Shown: piece after piece, positions 9,298 through 18,024 of the stretch
Numbering within the stretch: the stretch's first letter is position 1
Layout of the letters: each line of letters starts with the position of its first letter
The notes under the pieces: generated by a model
Told to the model about the DNA's origin: nothing
Databases searched by the model: none
What the model saw: only the letters and a program-made list of their open reading frames with translations
Made by a program: the position numbers and the translations under genes
Assembly (NCBI RefSeq): GCF_918698245.1
Contig: NZ_CAKKMS010000007.1
Location: forward strand, 62,001-126,000
DNA from: Pedobacter sp. Bi126
GTDB taxonomy: Bacteria; Bacteroidota; Bacteroidia; Sphingobacteriales; Sphingobacteriaceae
Direction: 5' to 3'
DNA length: 64,000 bases

Positions 9298-9323
9298 TTT
9301 TTTCGGGAACGTTCCCGAAAAAA
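9298..9323. promoter_or_regulatory. Palindromic operator 2 of the starch locus
   Basis: The same 20-bp core as operator 1 is repeated at 9301-9320 and extended by flanking T3/A3 to a perfect 26-bp palindrome. The two centres are 44 bases apart, about four helical turns, which would suit cooperative binding on one face of the DNA. Confidence 0.85.
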
Positions 9324-9600
9324 GTATCAAAAATGACTTAGTGTAATAGTTACACTTTAAATTAAAAGTTAACATTTTTAATTTGTTGGTTATCAATGTG
9401 TTGAAAATTTAAAAATTATTTAATGTGAATTTTTTATTGTAGCGAAAAGCTAATTTTTGCGCTGATTTTCTTGTTGATATTTTGGCGCGAAATATATTTT
9501 TTAAATAAATTTTGAAATATCATTAACTGCTGTAAATTAGGCCTATGTGTAAATCACTATAATATTTAACCAAATTTTTATACTTAAACGAGCTTCAAAT
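9324..9600. promoter_or_regulatory. Long AT-rich leader before susC
   Basis: No gene is seen. AGTGTAA and TTACACT at 9341-9357 form a short hairpin directly after operator 2. The stretch ACTTAGTGTAA occurs both at 9224-9234 and at 9335-9345, so it brackets the operator pair. The susC promoter is presumably here, but I could not place a clean TAnnTTTG box. The 5' untranslated region may be long. Confidence 0.45.
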
Positions 9601-12576
9601 ATGAGAGTATTTTACCTGTTAAAACAGGGGCTTTTGGTGCTGTTAGTTTTTTCAGCATTAATGGTAAAAGCACAAACCGGATCGGTATCTGGTAAAGTGC
9701 TTGATGAAACCGGTCTGCCATTACCTGGCGCTTCTGTAGTTGTAAAAGGAACAACAAGAAGTACATCAACAGATGCCAATGGTAATTATAAACTAGCAGG
9801 TTTATCGAATGGTTCGGTAACGCTATCTGCAAGTTTTATCGGTTATCAAACCCTTGATAAAGCTGTAAGCATTTCAGCAAATGCTACTGTTAATTTTCAA
9901 TTGGCACCCGATGCACAAAAACTGAATGAAGTTGTGGTAATCGGTTATGGTACTGCAGAAAAGAAAAACCTAACCGGATCTATTACTACAGTAAACTCGA
10001 AAGATTTTCAGAAAGGTACCATTACTACCCCTGAACAATTAATTCAGGGTAAGGTAGCAGGGGTGAACATTATCTCTAATAGTGGTCAACCTGGAGTAGG
10101 TAGCCAGATCCGTATCCGTGGTGGGGCATCATTAAATGCAAGTAACGATCCTCTTATCGTAATTGACGGGGTTCCCTTCAGTGGTAACGCTATCGGTAAT
10201 GCGCCAAGCCCATTATCATTGGTCAACCCGAACGATATTGAAACCTTTACTGTTTTAAAGGATGCAAATGCAACAGCCATTTATGGTTCGAGGGCATCGA
10301 ACGGGGTAATTTTAATTACGACCAAAAAAGGTGCATCAGGTGCACCGGTGTTTAATTTTAGCACCAACAATTCTATCGCTACGGTTGCTAAAAAGGTGGA
10401 TATCCTTTCTTCAGGCCAGATCCGCGATTTTGTAAATGCGAACCCCAATGCAAGTTATGACGATGGTAAAAAATTTACTTCGTTACTGGGCAGTTCAAAT
10501 ACCGATTGGCAGGATGAAATTTATCAGAACGCATTTTCTACCGACAATAGTTTAAGCATTGCAGGTTCTTTTAAAGGGGTTCCTTACCGTGTTTCTGCTG
10601 GTTATTTAGATCAGCAAGGCCTTTTGATTACCGATCATTTTTCTCGTGGGACCGGTGCAATCAGTATTTCGCCAAAATTATTCCAGGATCATTTAAAAAT
10701 CGATTTAAACTTAAAAGGTGCGTTAACCCAGTCGCATTTTGCTAATGCCGGTGCTGTTGGGGCTGCTATCCAGTTCGATCCAACACAATCAGTAAACGCA
10801 AAAAATAGCTTTGGTAACTATTTCGAATGGTTAAGAAGCGATGGTACGGTAAATCCGAATGCACCGCGCAACCCGGTAGGTTTAATCAGATTGAACGATA
10901 ACAATGGTAATGCCGAAAGAAGTTTTGGTAACGCACGTTTCGATTACTCTTTCCACTTTTTACCAGAATTGCACGCTAATTTAAATTTAGGTTACGATCT
11001 GTCTAAAGGTTATGGTGATGTTCGTATTCCGGTTTATGCTGCACAAAGCATTTCAACTTCAGGATCATATACCCATTCTTTGAATACAGAAACCAACAAA
11101 CTTTCTGAGTTTTACTTAAACTACGCACACACTGTAGAGAGTATTAAAAGCCGTTTTGATGTAACTGCAGGTTACGGATATTACGATAACTCAAAAACCG
11201 GTTTCAACTTTACTTCTTACAAAGGTACTGGCGAAGCATTGGTAACGCCTGTTTTCCCTTTTTCTACCGATCGCGATAAATTGCTTTCTTACTACGGAAG
11301 GTTCATTTATACTTTGGCTGATAAATATATTTTATCCGGAACATTAAGGGCTGATGCTTCTTCCAAATTTGCAGCGCAAAACCGTTGGGGCTATTTTCCT
11401 TCAGCTGCTTTTACCTGGAGAATTTCAAACGAGAATTTCTTGAAAAACAGCTCATCGGTTTCTGATTTAAAACTCCGTTTAAGTTACGGTCAAACAGGTA
11501 ATAAAGATGGTATTGGCTATTACGACTACCTATCTAAATATTATGCCAATAGCAATACCGGCCAATACCAGATTGGTAATACTTTTTACAACTATTATAC
11601 TCCGGCAGCTTACGATCCTGATCTGAAATGGGAAACTACTACCACCTATAATGCAGGCTTGGATTATGGTTTTATGAAAGGCCGTTTATACGGAAGTATC
11701 GATGTGTATTACAAAAAGACTTCTGATCTTTTAAGCAAAATCAATATTCCAGTAGGTACGAACTTTAACAACGAGTTAACAACGAATGTGGGTAATATGG
11801 ATGTTAAAGGTGTTGAGGGAAGTTTAAACTTCTCGGCAATCAAAACCGAAAACACCAGCTGGGATTTTGGAGTAAACATTGCATACAACAAAAGAAAAGT
11901 AACCAATTTAACCTTAAATCCCGATCCCGCTTCGAAAGTTGGTGCAGGCGATATTACAGGTGGTACCGGTGTTACCTTAAAATACAATGCCGTTAACCAA
12001 ATCCCCGGATCTTTTTTCGTGTACAAACAAGTATATAACGCAGATGGAAAACCTTTAGAAGGTGTTTATGAAGACCTGAACAAAGATGGCGTGATCAATA
12101 CCAGCGATCAGTATTTTTATAAATCACCTGATCCAAATATTACCCTGGGTTTCAATACTTCCTTTTCGTACAAGAAATGGAGTTTTACTACCTCGCTTAG
12201 GGCTAACTTTGGTAACTATATATATGATAACGTTTCATCAAACTTTGGTGTCAGAGCGAATATCTTAAGTCCGGCAGGTGTAATCAACAATGCATCAACA
12301 GATTTTCTGGCAACCAATTTCCAGAACAACCAGTTCTTGAGCGATTACTATATTAAAAACGCTTCATTCCTGAAAATGGATAATGCGGGTATTTCTTACA
12401 ACGCCGGCAAGTTATCTAAAACCGGAACAGCCTCGTTAAGGATATCGGCAAACTGCCAAAATGTTTTTACCGTAACCAAGTACAATGGTATAGATCCTGA
12501 GTTGAGCGGTGGTATTGATTATAACCTATATCCGCGTCCGCGCACGTATACTTTAGGTTTTAATGTTGGTTTTTAA
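9601..12576 (+). CDS. susC: SusC-like TonB-dependent maltodextrin transporter
   Basis: Outer-membrane importer of 991 residues. The signal peptide ends at LMVKAQ. A CarboxypepD-regulatory-like domain (residues about 26-105: SGKVLDETGLPLPGASVVVKG) precedes the TonB-box region and plug domain (VIGYGTAEKKNLTGSI, IRIRGGASLNASNDPLIVIDGVP, YGSRASNGVILITTKKG), then a 22-strand type barrel ending in YTLGFNVGF. There is no STN domain, which agrees with control by the adjacent LacI regulator rather than by a sigma/FecR relay. It forms the import complex with the SusD-like lipoprotein 14 bases downstream. Starch oligosaccharides as substrate are inferred from the GH13 and GH65 neighbours. Confidence 0.95.
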   Translation: MRVFYLLKQGLLVLLVFSALMVKAQTGSVSGKVLDETGLPLPGASVVVKGTTRSTSTDANGNYKLAGLSNGSVTLSASFIGYQTLDKAVSISANATVNFQLAPDAQKLNEVVVIGYGTAEKKNLTGSITTVNSKDFQKGTITTPEQLIQGKVAGVNIISNSGQPGVGSQIRIRGGASLNASNDPLIVIDGVPFSGNAIGNAPSPLSLVNPNDIETFTVLKDANATAIYGSRASNGVILITTKKGASGAPVFNFSTNNSIATVAKKVDILSSGQIRDFVNANPNASYDDGKKFTSLLGSSNTDWQDEIYQNAFSTDNSLSIAGSFKGVPYRVSAGYLDQQGLLITDHFSRGTGAISISPKLFQDHLKIDLNLKGALTQSHFANAGAVGAAIQFDPTQSVNAKNSFGNYFEWLRSDGTVNPNAPRNPVGLIRLNDNNGNAERSFGNARFDYSFHFLPELHANLNLGYDLSKGYGDVRIPVYAAQSISTSGSYTHSLNTETNKLSEFYLNYAHTVESIKSRFDVTAGYGYYDNSKTGFNFTSYKGTGEALVTPVFPFSTDRDKLLSYYGRFIYTLADKYILSGTLRADASSKFAAQNRWGYFPSAAFTWRISNENFLKNSSSVSDLKLRLSYGQTGNKDGIGYYDYLSKYYANSNTGQYQIGNTFYNYYTPAAYDPDLKWETTTTYNAGLDYGFMKGRLYGSIDVYYKKTSDLLSKINIPVGTNFNNELTTNVGNMDVKGVEGSLNFSAIKTENTSWDFGVNIAYNKRKVTNLTLNPDPASKVGAGDITGGTGVTLKYNAVNQIPGSFFVYKQVYNADGKPLEGVYEDLNKDGVINTSDQYFYKSPDPNITLGFNTSFSYKKWSFTTSLRANFGNYIYDNVSSNFGVRANILSPAGVINNASTDFLATNFQNNQFLSDYYIKNASFLKMDNAGISYNAGKLSKTGTASLRISANCQNVFTVTKYNGIDPELSGGIDYNLYPRPRTYTLGFNVGF

Positions 12577-12590
12577 TAAGGAGACAAAAA

Positions 12591-14180
12591 ATGAAAAACT
12601 CATTTAAAATAATATTGGCATCAGGTGTTTTATTGTTGTCATTAAATTCATGCAAAAAAGGAGATTTAAACGTATTGCCCACCAATGATGTTACTGCGGC
12701 AACCGTTTATGCTACTCCGGCAGGTTATAAACAAGGTTTGGTTAAATTATATGCGGCTTATGCATTAACCAGTTCTACAGGATCGGATAATAGTGATATC
12801 GGTGGATTGAACTCGGGTTTTGCAGATTTCCTGCGTTTATTCTGGACTTCACAAGAGCTGGTAACCGATGAGGCGATCTGTGCCTGGGGAGATACCGGTA
12901 TTCCGGAATTAGATTATGGTACACCAAGTGTGGATAACCAATTTTTAAGGGGATTATACTCGAGAAGTATTTTACAGATTACGGTTTGTAACGAATTTCT
13001 TCGCGAAAGTACAGCCGATAAATTGGCTTCACGCAACATTACAGGTGCCGACGCTGCAGATATTACCAGATACCGTGCAGAAGCCCGTTTTTTACGTGCT
13101 TATCAATATTGGGTGCTTTTGGATGCCTTTGGTAACCCTCCTTTTGTTACCGAAAATGATGAAATTGGTAAAGTAGCCCCAAAACAAATTCAGAGAGCGG
13201 CTCTTTTTAGCTATATCGAATCAGAACTGAAAGCAATTGAGGGCGATTTAGCCAATGCGCGTAGCAACGAATATGGCCGTGCAGATAAAGGTGCTGATTG
13301 GGCTTTATTGGCCAGGTTATATTTAAATGCACAGGTGTATACCGGAACTGCAAAATATACAGAAGCCATTACTTACTCGAGCAAGGTGATTGCTGCTGGT
13401 TATAGCTTAAAATCCAATTATATGGATCTTTTTAAAGCGGATAATAACATTAACAATACCGAGAATATTTTAACCATTAATTACGATGGAGTAACAGGTA
13501 CCAATTACGGAGGCACCACATTTTTGATCAATGCAGGTATTAATGCCGATATGGGTACAGCGTCTTACGGCGTACCTAATGGTGGTTGGGGCGGTAACAG
13601 GACCCGTCAGAATTTGCCCGCATTATTTCCAGATGCAAATGGAACTTTAGATAAACGCGGTACTTTCTTCGGTGCAAAAAATACAGTTGATGAAATTGGC
13701 GTATTTACAGATGGATTGCGGGTTACAAAGTTTAAAAATATCATTGGTACAAGCACCATACCTCCATCATTAAACGGAACATTCAGCTCTTTGGATTTTG
13801 CAATTTTCCGCTTGGCCGAACAGTATTTAATTTATGGAGAAGCAATTGCCCGCGGCGGTGCAGGTGGCGATGCTGGTAAAGCGCTCGACTATGTTAATGC
13901 ATTACGTCAACGTGCTTATGGCAACGCATCAGGTAATGTGCTTCCGGCAACATTAACAGTTGATTTTTATTTGGATGAGCGTGCCCGCGAATTATATTGG
14001 GAAGGTCACCGCCGTACCGATTTAGTGCGCTATGGTAAATTTACCGGTGGTACTTACTTATGGCCATTTAAAGGCGGAGTTAAAGCCGGAACATCTATTC
14101 CTGCCTACCGCAACATTTATCCGATTCCAGCGGCAGATTTAATTGCCAATCCGAATCTGGTTCAAAACACAGGTTATTAA
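12591..14180 (+). CDS. susD: SusD-like starch-binding outer-membrane lipoprotein
   Basis: Lipoprotein of 529 residues; the lipobox is LSLNSC at about residue 21. It shows the SusD/RagB pattern: LNVLPTNDVTAATVYATPAGYKQG near the N-terminus, YRAEARFLRAYQYWVLLDAFGNPP in the TPR-like helical core, and the C-terminal LDERARELYWEGHRRTDLVRYGKF signature. It caps the SusC barrel and binds maltodextrin at the cell surface. An AAGGAG sequence 8 bases before the ATG is unusually Shine-Dalgarno-like for this phylum and may support strong translation. It follows susC by 14 bases in the same transcript. Confidence 0.95.
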   Translation: MKNSFKIILASGVLLLSLNSCKKGDLNVLPTNDVTAATVYATPAGYKQGLVKLYAAYALTSSTGSDNSDIGGLNSGFADFLRLFWTSQELVTDEAICAWGDTGIPELDYGTPSVDNQFLRGLYSRSILQITVCNEFLRESTADKLASRNITGADAADITRYRAEARFLRAYQYWVLLDAFGNPPFVTENDEIGKVAPKQIQRAALFSYIESELKAIEGDLANARSNEYGRADKGADWALLARLYLNAQVYTGTAKYTEAITYSSKVIAAGYSLKSNYMDLFKADNNINNTENILTINYDGVTGTNYGGTTFLINAGINADMGTASYGVPNGGWGGNRTRQNLPALFPDANGTLDKRGTFFGAKNTVDEIGVFTDGLRVTKFKNIIGTSTIPPSLNGTFSSLDFAIFRLAEQYLIYGEAIARGGAGGDAGKALDYVNALRQRAYGNASGNVLPATLTVDFYLDERARELYWEGHRRTDLVRYGKFTGGTYLWPFKGGVKAGTSIPAYRNIYPIPAADLIANPNLVQNTGY

Positions 14181-14200
14181 TCTTAATATTTTAATAAGAT

Positions 14201-15217
14201 ATGAAATCAATATTTTTCAAAACCTTGGCCTTGTGCTTTGTAGCTCTATCGCTTTGGTCGTGTAAAAAAGATGAAACGCAAACGGTTTCAATTGTTGGAG
14301 CAGCAGGCACACTTACCGCTTCTACCACTACATTGAGTTTGGTACAGTCAAATGGTGCGCAGGCCGCATTAACATTAAGCTATCCACTGGCTATGTCATC
14401 AGGTTATGTGGTGCCGGTAAACTCAACCTTACAGTTCGCGTTAAAGGGCACTAACTTTGCTGCTCCAAAAGAAGTAGTGGTTACCGCAAAAACTTATGCA
14501 CCAACCGTAACCGAAATCAACAACATGATTTTAGCTTTAGGTGGAAAAGTTGGCGTTGCCGCCCAGGTTGAAGTGAGGTTGAAATCGGGAGCGGCCGTAA
14601 ACGATTTAACTTACTCAAACGTGATCACTTTAACCGCTACACCTTATTTGGCTTCAGCATGGATTTATGTTCCAGGGGCTTATCAAGGATGGGATCCTAC
14701 TACTGCTGACAGTTTAATTTCGCTATCAAGCAACGGTATTTATACTGGAATGATAGCCTATACTGCCGGAAATCTGGAGTTTAAAATCACACCTGCTAAA
14801 AAATGGGATGTTGCCTATGGCGATGCCGGTTCGGGTAAAATCAGCAGTAGTGCAGGCGATAACTTAAAATCGCCAGATGCCGTGGTGAAACAGGTAACAG
14901 TTGATTTAAATGCCAAAACCATAGTTTTTTCAACACCGAACGAATGGTCGATTATTGGAGACGCAACTTTGGGTGGCTGGAACAATGATACCGACATGAA
15001 GGTTGTAAATGATGGAAAATCAAATAATTACTCCGTTAAAACAACCTTAACCGCTGGTGCATTGAAATTCAGGTTCAAACACGATTGGACAGTTAATCTC
15101 GGTGGTAGCCTAACTGCTTTGACCAATGGAGGCGATAACATTGCCGTAACCATTCCCGGAACTTATACCATTACTTTAGATGTAGCTGCTAAAAAAGCTA
15201 CAATGGTTAAAAACTAA
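14201..15217 (+). CDS. susE: SusE/SusF-like starch-binding lipoprotein
   Basis: Surface lipoprotein of 338 residues; the lipobox is SLWSC. The N-terminal part is an immunoglobulin-like SusE domain (TLTASTTTLSLVQSNGAQAALTL, then PKEVVVTAKTYAPTVTEINNMI). Two starch-binding modules follow: about residues 150-235 (AWIYVPGAYQGWDP) and about 240-338 (EWSIIGDATLGGWNNDTDM). The aromatic Trp in each GW.. loop is expected to stack on glucose units. The protein has fewer modules than Bacteroides SusF. It ends the susCDE segment: a terminator follows 12 bases after the stop. Confidence 0.9.
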   Translation: MKSIFFKTLALCFVALSLWSCKKDETQTVSIVGAAGTLTASTTTLSLVQSNGAQAALTLSYPLAMSSGYVVPVNSTLQFALKGTNFAAPKEVVVTAKTYAPTVTEINNMILALGGKVGVAAQVEVRLKSGAAVNDLTYSNVITLTATPYLASAWIYVPGAYQGWDPTTADSLISLSSNGIYTGMIAYTAGNLEFKITPAKKWDVAYGDAGSGKISSSAGDNLKSPDAVVKQVTVDLNAKTIVFSTPNEWSIIGDATLGGWNNDTDMKVVNDGKSNNYSVKTTLTAGALKFRFKHDWTVNLGGSLTALTNGGDNIAVTIPGTYTITLDVAAKKATMVKN

Positions 15218-15229
15218 TCCTTATTATCT

Positions 15230-15260
15230 GCCCTGCAGTAACAAACTGCGGGGCTTTTTT
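15230..15260 (+). terminator. Intrinsic terminator or attenuator after susE
   Basis: GCCCTGCAGT at 15230-15239 pairs with ACTGCGGGGC at 15245-15254 (one wobble) and is followed by six T residues. Because the amylase gene starts 20 bases later, it probably sets a higher level of susCDE mRNA relative to the enzyme genes. Confidence 0.85.
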
Positions 15261-15280
15261 AAAATCTTTAAAGTTTTAGC

Positions 15281-17197
15281 ATGAACAGATTTCATACCCA
15301 TCCAAATTATCCGTTTCCAATTCATACTCATACTAATACTTCCTTTTTTAAAAGGATAACAACCATTTTTATCCTACTGGTTGTTTTTCTAACAAACAAT
15401 CTATTTGCCCAAAAGCTGGAACGGGTAGAACCAATGTTCTGGTTTACAGGCATGCACAACCCTAAATTACAACTGCTGGTGCACGGCGATAATATTGCCA
15501 ACACCACCGTGTCCTTAACCTATCCAGGGGTTAAGCTCGTAAAGGTAAATAAAGTAGAAAACCCGAATTATTTATTTCTCGATTTAACAATTGCTCCATC
15601 GGCCAAAGCCGGCAAATTCCCGATTAACTTTGCCATTAACGGAAAGAAAATATTTACTTACACCTACGAATTAAAAAACCGCGATAAAAGTGCGGGAAGG
15701 ATTCAGGGTGTAACCAACAAAGATTTTATTTACCTGCTTATGCCCGATCGTTTTTCGAACGGCGATAAAAGCAACGATGTGATTCAGGTTTTAACCGAAA
15801 CTGCATTAAACCGCGATAGCATGTACTACCGCCATGGCGGCGATATACAAGGGGTAATCAACCACCTCGATTACCTGAAAGATTTAGGTGTAACTACCGT
15901 TTGGATGACACCAGAGGTAGAAAACGATATGCCACAAGCTTCTTACCACGGCTACGCAGTAACCGATCATTATAAAATAGATCCACGTTATGGAACAAAT
16001 GCACTTTACAAAAAGTATGTAGAGATTGCGCATGCCAAAGGATTAAAAGTGATTAAAGATATTGTACATAACCACATTGGCACCCAACATTGGTTTTATA
16101 AAGATTTACCGATGAAAAGCTGGTTAAACCAATGGCCAAAGTATACGCAAACGAGTTACCGCGATCAAACTGTGATGGATGTACACGCCTCTGCCGCAGA
16201 TCGTAAACAGATGTTAGATGGTTGGTTTGTACCTTCAATGCCCGATTTAAACCAGACCAATCCTTATGTACAGAATTACCTGACTCAAAACCACATCTGG
16301 TGGATCGAATATGCTGGTGTTGATGGTTTACGTTTGGATACTTATGGATATAATGATCCCGTTTATATGGCCGATTGGGCTTTAAAAGTTCAGGTAGAAT
16401 TCCCGCATTTATCTGTTTTTGGCGAAACACTGGTAACTGCTGTGGCGAACCAGGCCTTTTTTACTGGCGGCAATACGGTTAACCGCGGTTTTGATACCCA
16501 TTTGCAAGGCATTACCGATGCCACTTTAAAAGATGCAATTTACGAAGGAATAAACGGCAAAAACGGTTGGGTAGACGGGATTAACCGTTTGTATGCCACC
16601 TTAGCACACGATTTTCTTTATAAAAACCCAAATACCAACTGCATCTTTTTAGATAATCACGATATGAGCCGCTTCTATTCGATGGTTGGCGAAGATTTCG
16701 ATAAATACAAAATGGGAATGAGCATTCTCTTAACCATGCGGGGCATTCCCGAGATGTATTACGGAACAGAAATTTTAATGAAAAACTTTTCCAATCCCGA
16801 TGGACTGATCCGTTCCGATTTTCCTGGCGGCTGGGAAGGTGATAAAAAGGACAAATTTATAGCCGATGGCCGTACAGGCAAAGAAAATGAAGCTTTCAAT
16901 TTTGTTAAAACATTGGCCAATTTCCGCAAAAACAGCGCAGCACTACAAACCGGTAAATTGATGCAGTTTGTTCCGCAAGATGATATTTATGTTTATTTCC
17001 GCTACAATGCAGAACCAAAAGGGACAGTAATGGTTATTGTAAACAACACTGAAAAAGAAAAAACTTTAAATACCGATCGCTTTGCCGAAAGAACAGCAGG
17101 AATTACAACTGCCAAAAATGTAATCACCGGCGAAAACATCAATTTTCAAAATATAAAAGTGCCCGCTAAAACAACATTGGTTTTAGTATTAAATTAA
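15281..17197 (+). CDS. Secreted GH13 alpha-amylase / neopullulanase (SusA-like)
   Basis: Glycoside hydrolase of 638 residues. A long N-terminal stretch precedes the hydrophobic core FILLVVFLTNNLFAQ, a signal peptide with a predicted cut after LFAQ. Residues about 48-130 form the N-terminal cyclomaltodextrinase-type beta domain. The GH13 barrel follows with its conserved regions: region I IVHNH, region II DGLRLD (nucleophile Asp353), region III GE (acid Glu382) and region IV FLDNHD (Asp461). A C-terminal beta domain closes the protein. The layout is that of SusA-like neopullulanases acting in the periplasm on imported maltooligosaccharides. The same-strand pgmB gene follows after 38 bases. Confidence 0.93.
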   Translation: MNRFHTHPNYPFPIHTHTNTSFFKRITTIFILLVVFLTNNLFAQKLERVEPMFWFTGMHNPKLQLLVHGDNIANTTVSLTYPGVKLVKVNKVENPNYLFLDLTIAPSAKAGKFPINFAINGKKIFTYTYELKNRDKSAGRIQGVTNKDFIYLLMPDRFSNGDKSNDVIQVLTETALNRDSMYYRHGGDIQGVINHLDYLKDLGVTTVWMTPEVENDMPQASYHGYAVTDHYKIDPRYGTNALYKKYVEIAHAKGLKVIKDIVHNHIGTQHWFYKDLPMKSWLNQWPKYTQTSYRDQTVMDVHASAADRKQMLDGWFVPSMPDLNQTNPYVQNYLTQNHIWWIEYAGVDGLRLDTYGYNDPVYMADWALKVQVEFPHLSVFGETLVTAVANQAFFTGGNTVNRGFDTHLQGITDATLKDAIYEGINGKNGWVDGINRLYATLAHDFLYKNPNTNCIFLDNHDMSRFYSMVGEDFDKYKMGMSILLTMRGIPEMYYGTEILMKNFSNPDGLIRSDFPGGWEGDKKDKFIADGRTGKENEAFNFVKTLANFRKNSAALQTGKLMQFVPQDDIYVYFRYNAEPKGTVMVIVNNTEKEKTLNTDRFAERTAGITTAKNVITGENINFQNIKVPAKTTLVLVLN

Positions 17198-17200
17198 TTT

Positions 17201-17220
17201 CCGTCGACTTAAGTCGACGG
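17201..17220. repeat. Perfect 20-bp palindrome between amylase and pgmB
   Basis: CCGTCGACTTAAGTCGACGG is a perfect palindrome that starts 3 bases after the amylase stop codon and ends 15 bases before the pgmB start. It has no T run, so it is not a standard terminator. It may be an RNA-processing hairpin, a protein site or a short mobile repeat. Confidence 0.6.
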
Positions 17221-17235
17221 CTACAGATAAAAAAT

Positions 17236-17922
17236 ATGCTAGAAATACTCCCGACTTCGGACTCCGGACTTCCGACTAAAATCAAGGCTTGTCTTTTTGA
17301 TCTTGATGGCGTACTTGTAGATACTGCAGTTTACCATTATAAAGCCTGGAAACGTTTGGCTAATACCATGGGTTTCGATTTTACAGAAGAGCAGAACGAA
17401 CAGTTGAAAGGCGTAAGCCGCGTAGAAAGTTTAAATAAGATTCTCGTTTGGGGTGGTGTAGATAAAACCGATACCGAAAAAGAAGAACTCGCCAGTTTAA
17501 AAAACAGCTGGTATGTAGATATGATTACTAAAATGACACCGGCCGAAGTTTTGCCCGGAACGGTTGATTTCTTAACAGCGATTCACAAAGCCGGTTACAA
17601 ATTAGCCTTGGGCTCGGCAAGTAAAAACTCAGGAATTATTTTAGAGAAAACAGACCTTGCTCATTTCTTCGATGAAATAGTTGATGGAAACATGGTCACC
17701 AAATCAAAACCTGATCCGGAAGTATTTTTAAAAGGAGCCGAACTTTTAGGTTTTGCACCTGATGAATGTGTGGTTTTTGAAGATGCCGTTGCGGGTGTAG
17801 AAGCCGCAAAAAGAGGCGGAATGAAAGCCATCGGTATCGGCGAAAAAAGCGTGCTTAGCCAGGCAGATGTGGTAGTAAGCGGATTAGACAAATTAACAGT
17901 TAAAGATTTAGAGGCGTTGTAA
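17236..17922 (+). CDS. pgmB: Beta-phosphoglucomutase
   Basis: HAD-superfamily enzyme of 228 residues that turns beta-glucose 1-phosphate into glucose 6-phosphate. The nucleophile motif is FDLDGVLVDTAVYH (Asp22 and Asp24). The cap domain has the substrate loop LKGVSRVESLNKIL. SASKN gives the HAD motif II Ser/Thr, KSKPDPEVF the Lys, and FEDAVAGVEAAK the acidic motif. The beta form of the product matches the adjacent GH65 phosphorylase. The first 15 residues (MLEILPTSDSGLPTK) are encoded by an ACTCCCGACTT-type intergenic repeat and have no family counterpart, yet no other ATG is available before IKACLFDLDG. A non-ATG start is the alternative. Confidence 0.93.
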   Translation: MLEILPTSDSGLPTKIKACLFDLDGVLVDTAVYHYKAWKRLANTMGFDFTEEQNEQLKGVSRVESLNKILVWGGVDKTDTEKEELASLKNSWYVDMITKMTPAEVLPGTVDFLTAIHKAGYKLALGSASKNSGIILEKTDLAHFFDEIVDGNMVTKSKPDPEVFLKGAELLGFAPDECVVFEDAVAGVEAAKRGGMKAIGIGEKSVLSQADVVVSGLDKLTVKDLEAL

Positions 17923-18024
17923 AGGGAGTAGCAAGTATTAAGTAGTGAGTATCAAGTAGTGAATTTATCTTGATACACGATACTAATTACTTGATACTAG
18001 TTACTCGCTACTTGATACTAGATT
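17923..18024. repeat. Intergenic AGTATCAAGTAG inverted and direct repeats
   Basis: AGTATCAAGTAG at 17948-17959 has its exact inverse CTACTTGATACT at 18008-18019, with further partial copies between (ACTTGATACTAG near 17989). The segment fills the whole pgmB-GH65 gap and can fold on itself. A similar TTGATACTCGATACTTAATACTTGCTAC stretch, in which TTGATACT and CTTGCTAC recur, lies at 49102-49129. Confidence 0.6.

Noticed and set aside
17923..18024. Riboswitch before the GH65 gene
   Set aside because: The structure is explained by AGTATCAAGTAG repeats that also occur at 49102 in an unrelated setting; no known aptamer core was recognised.
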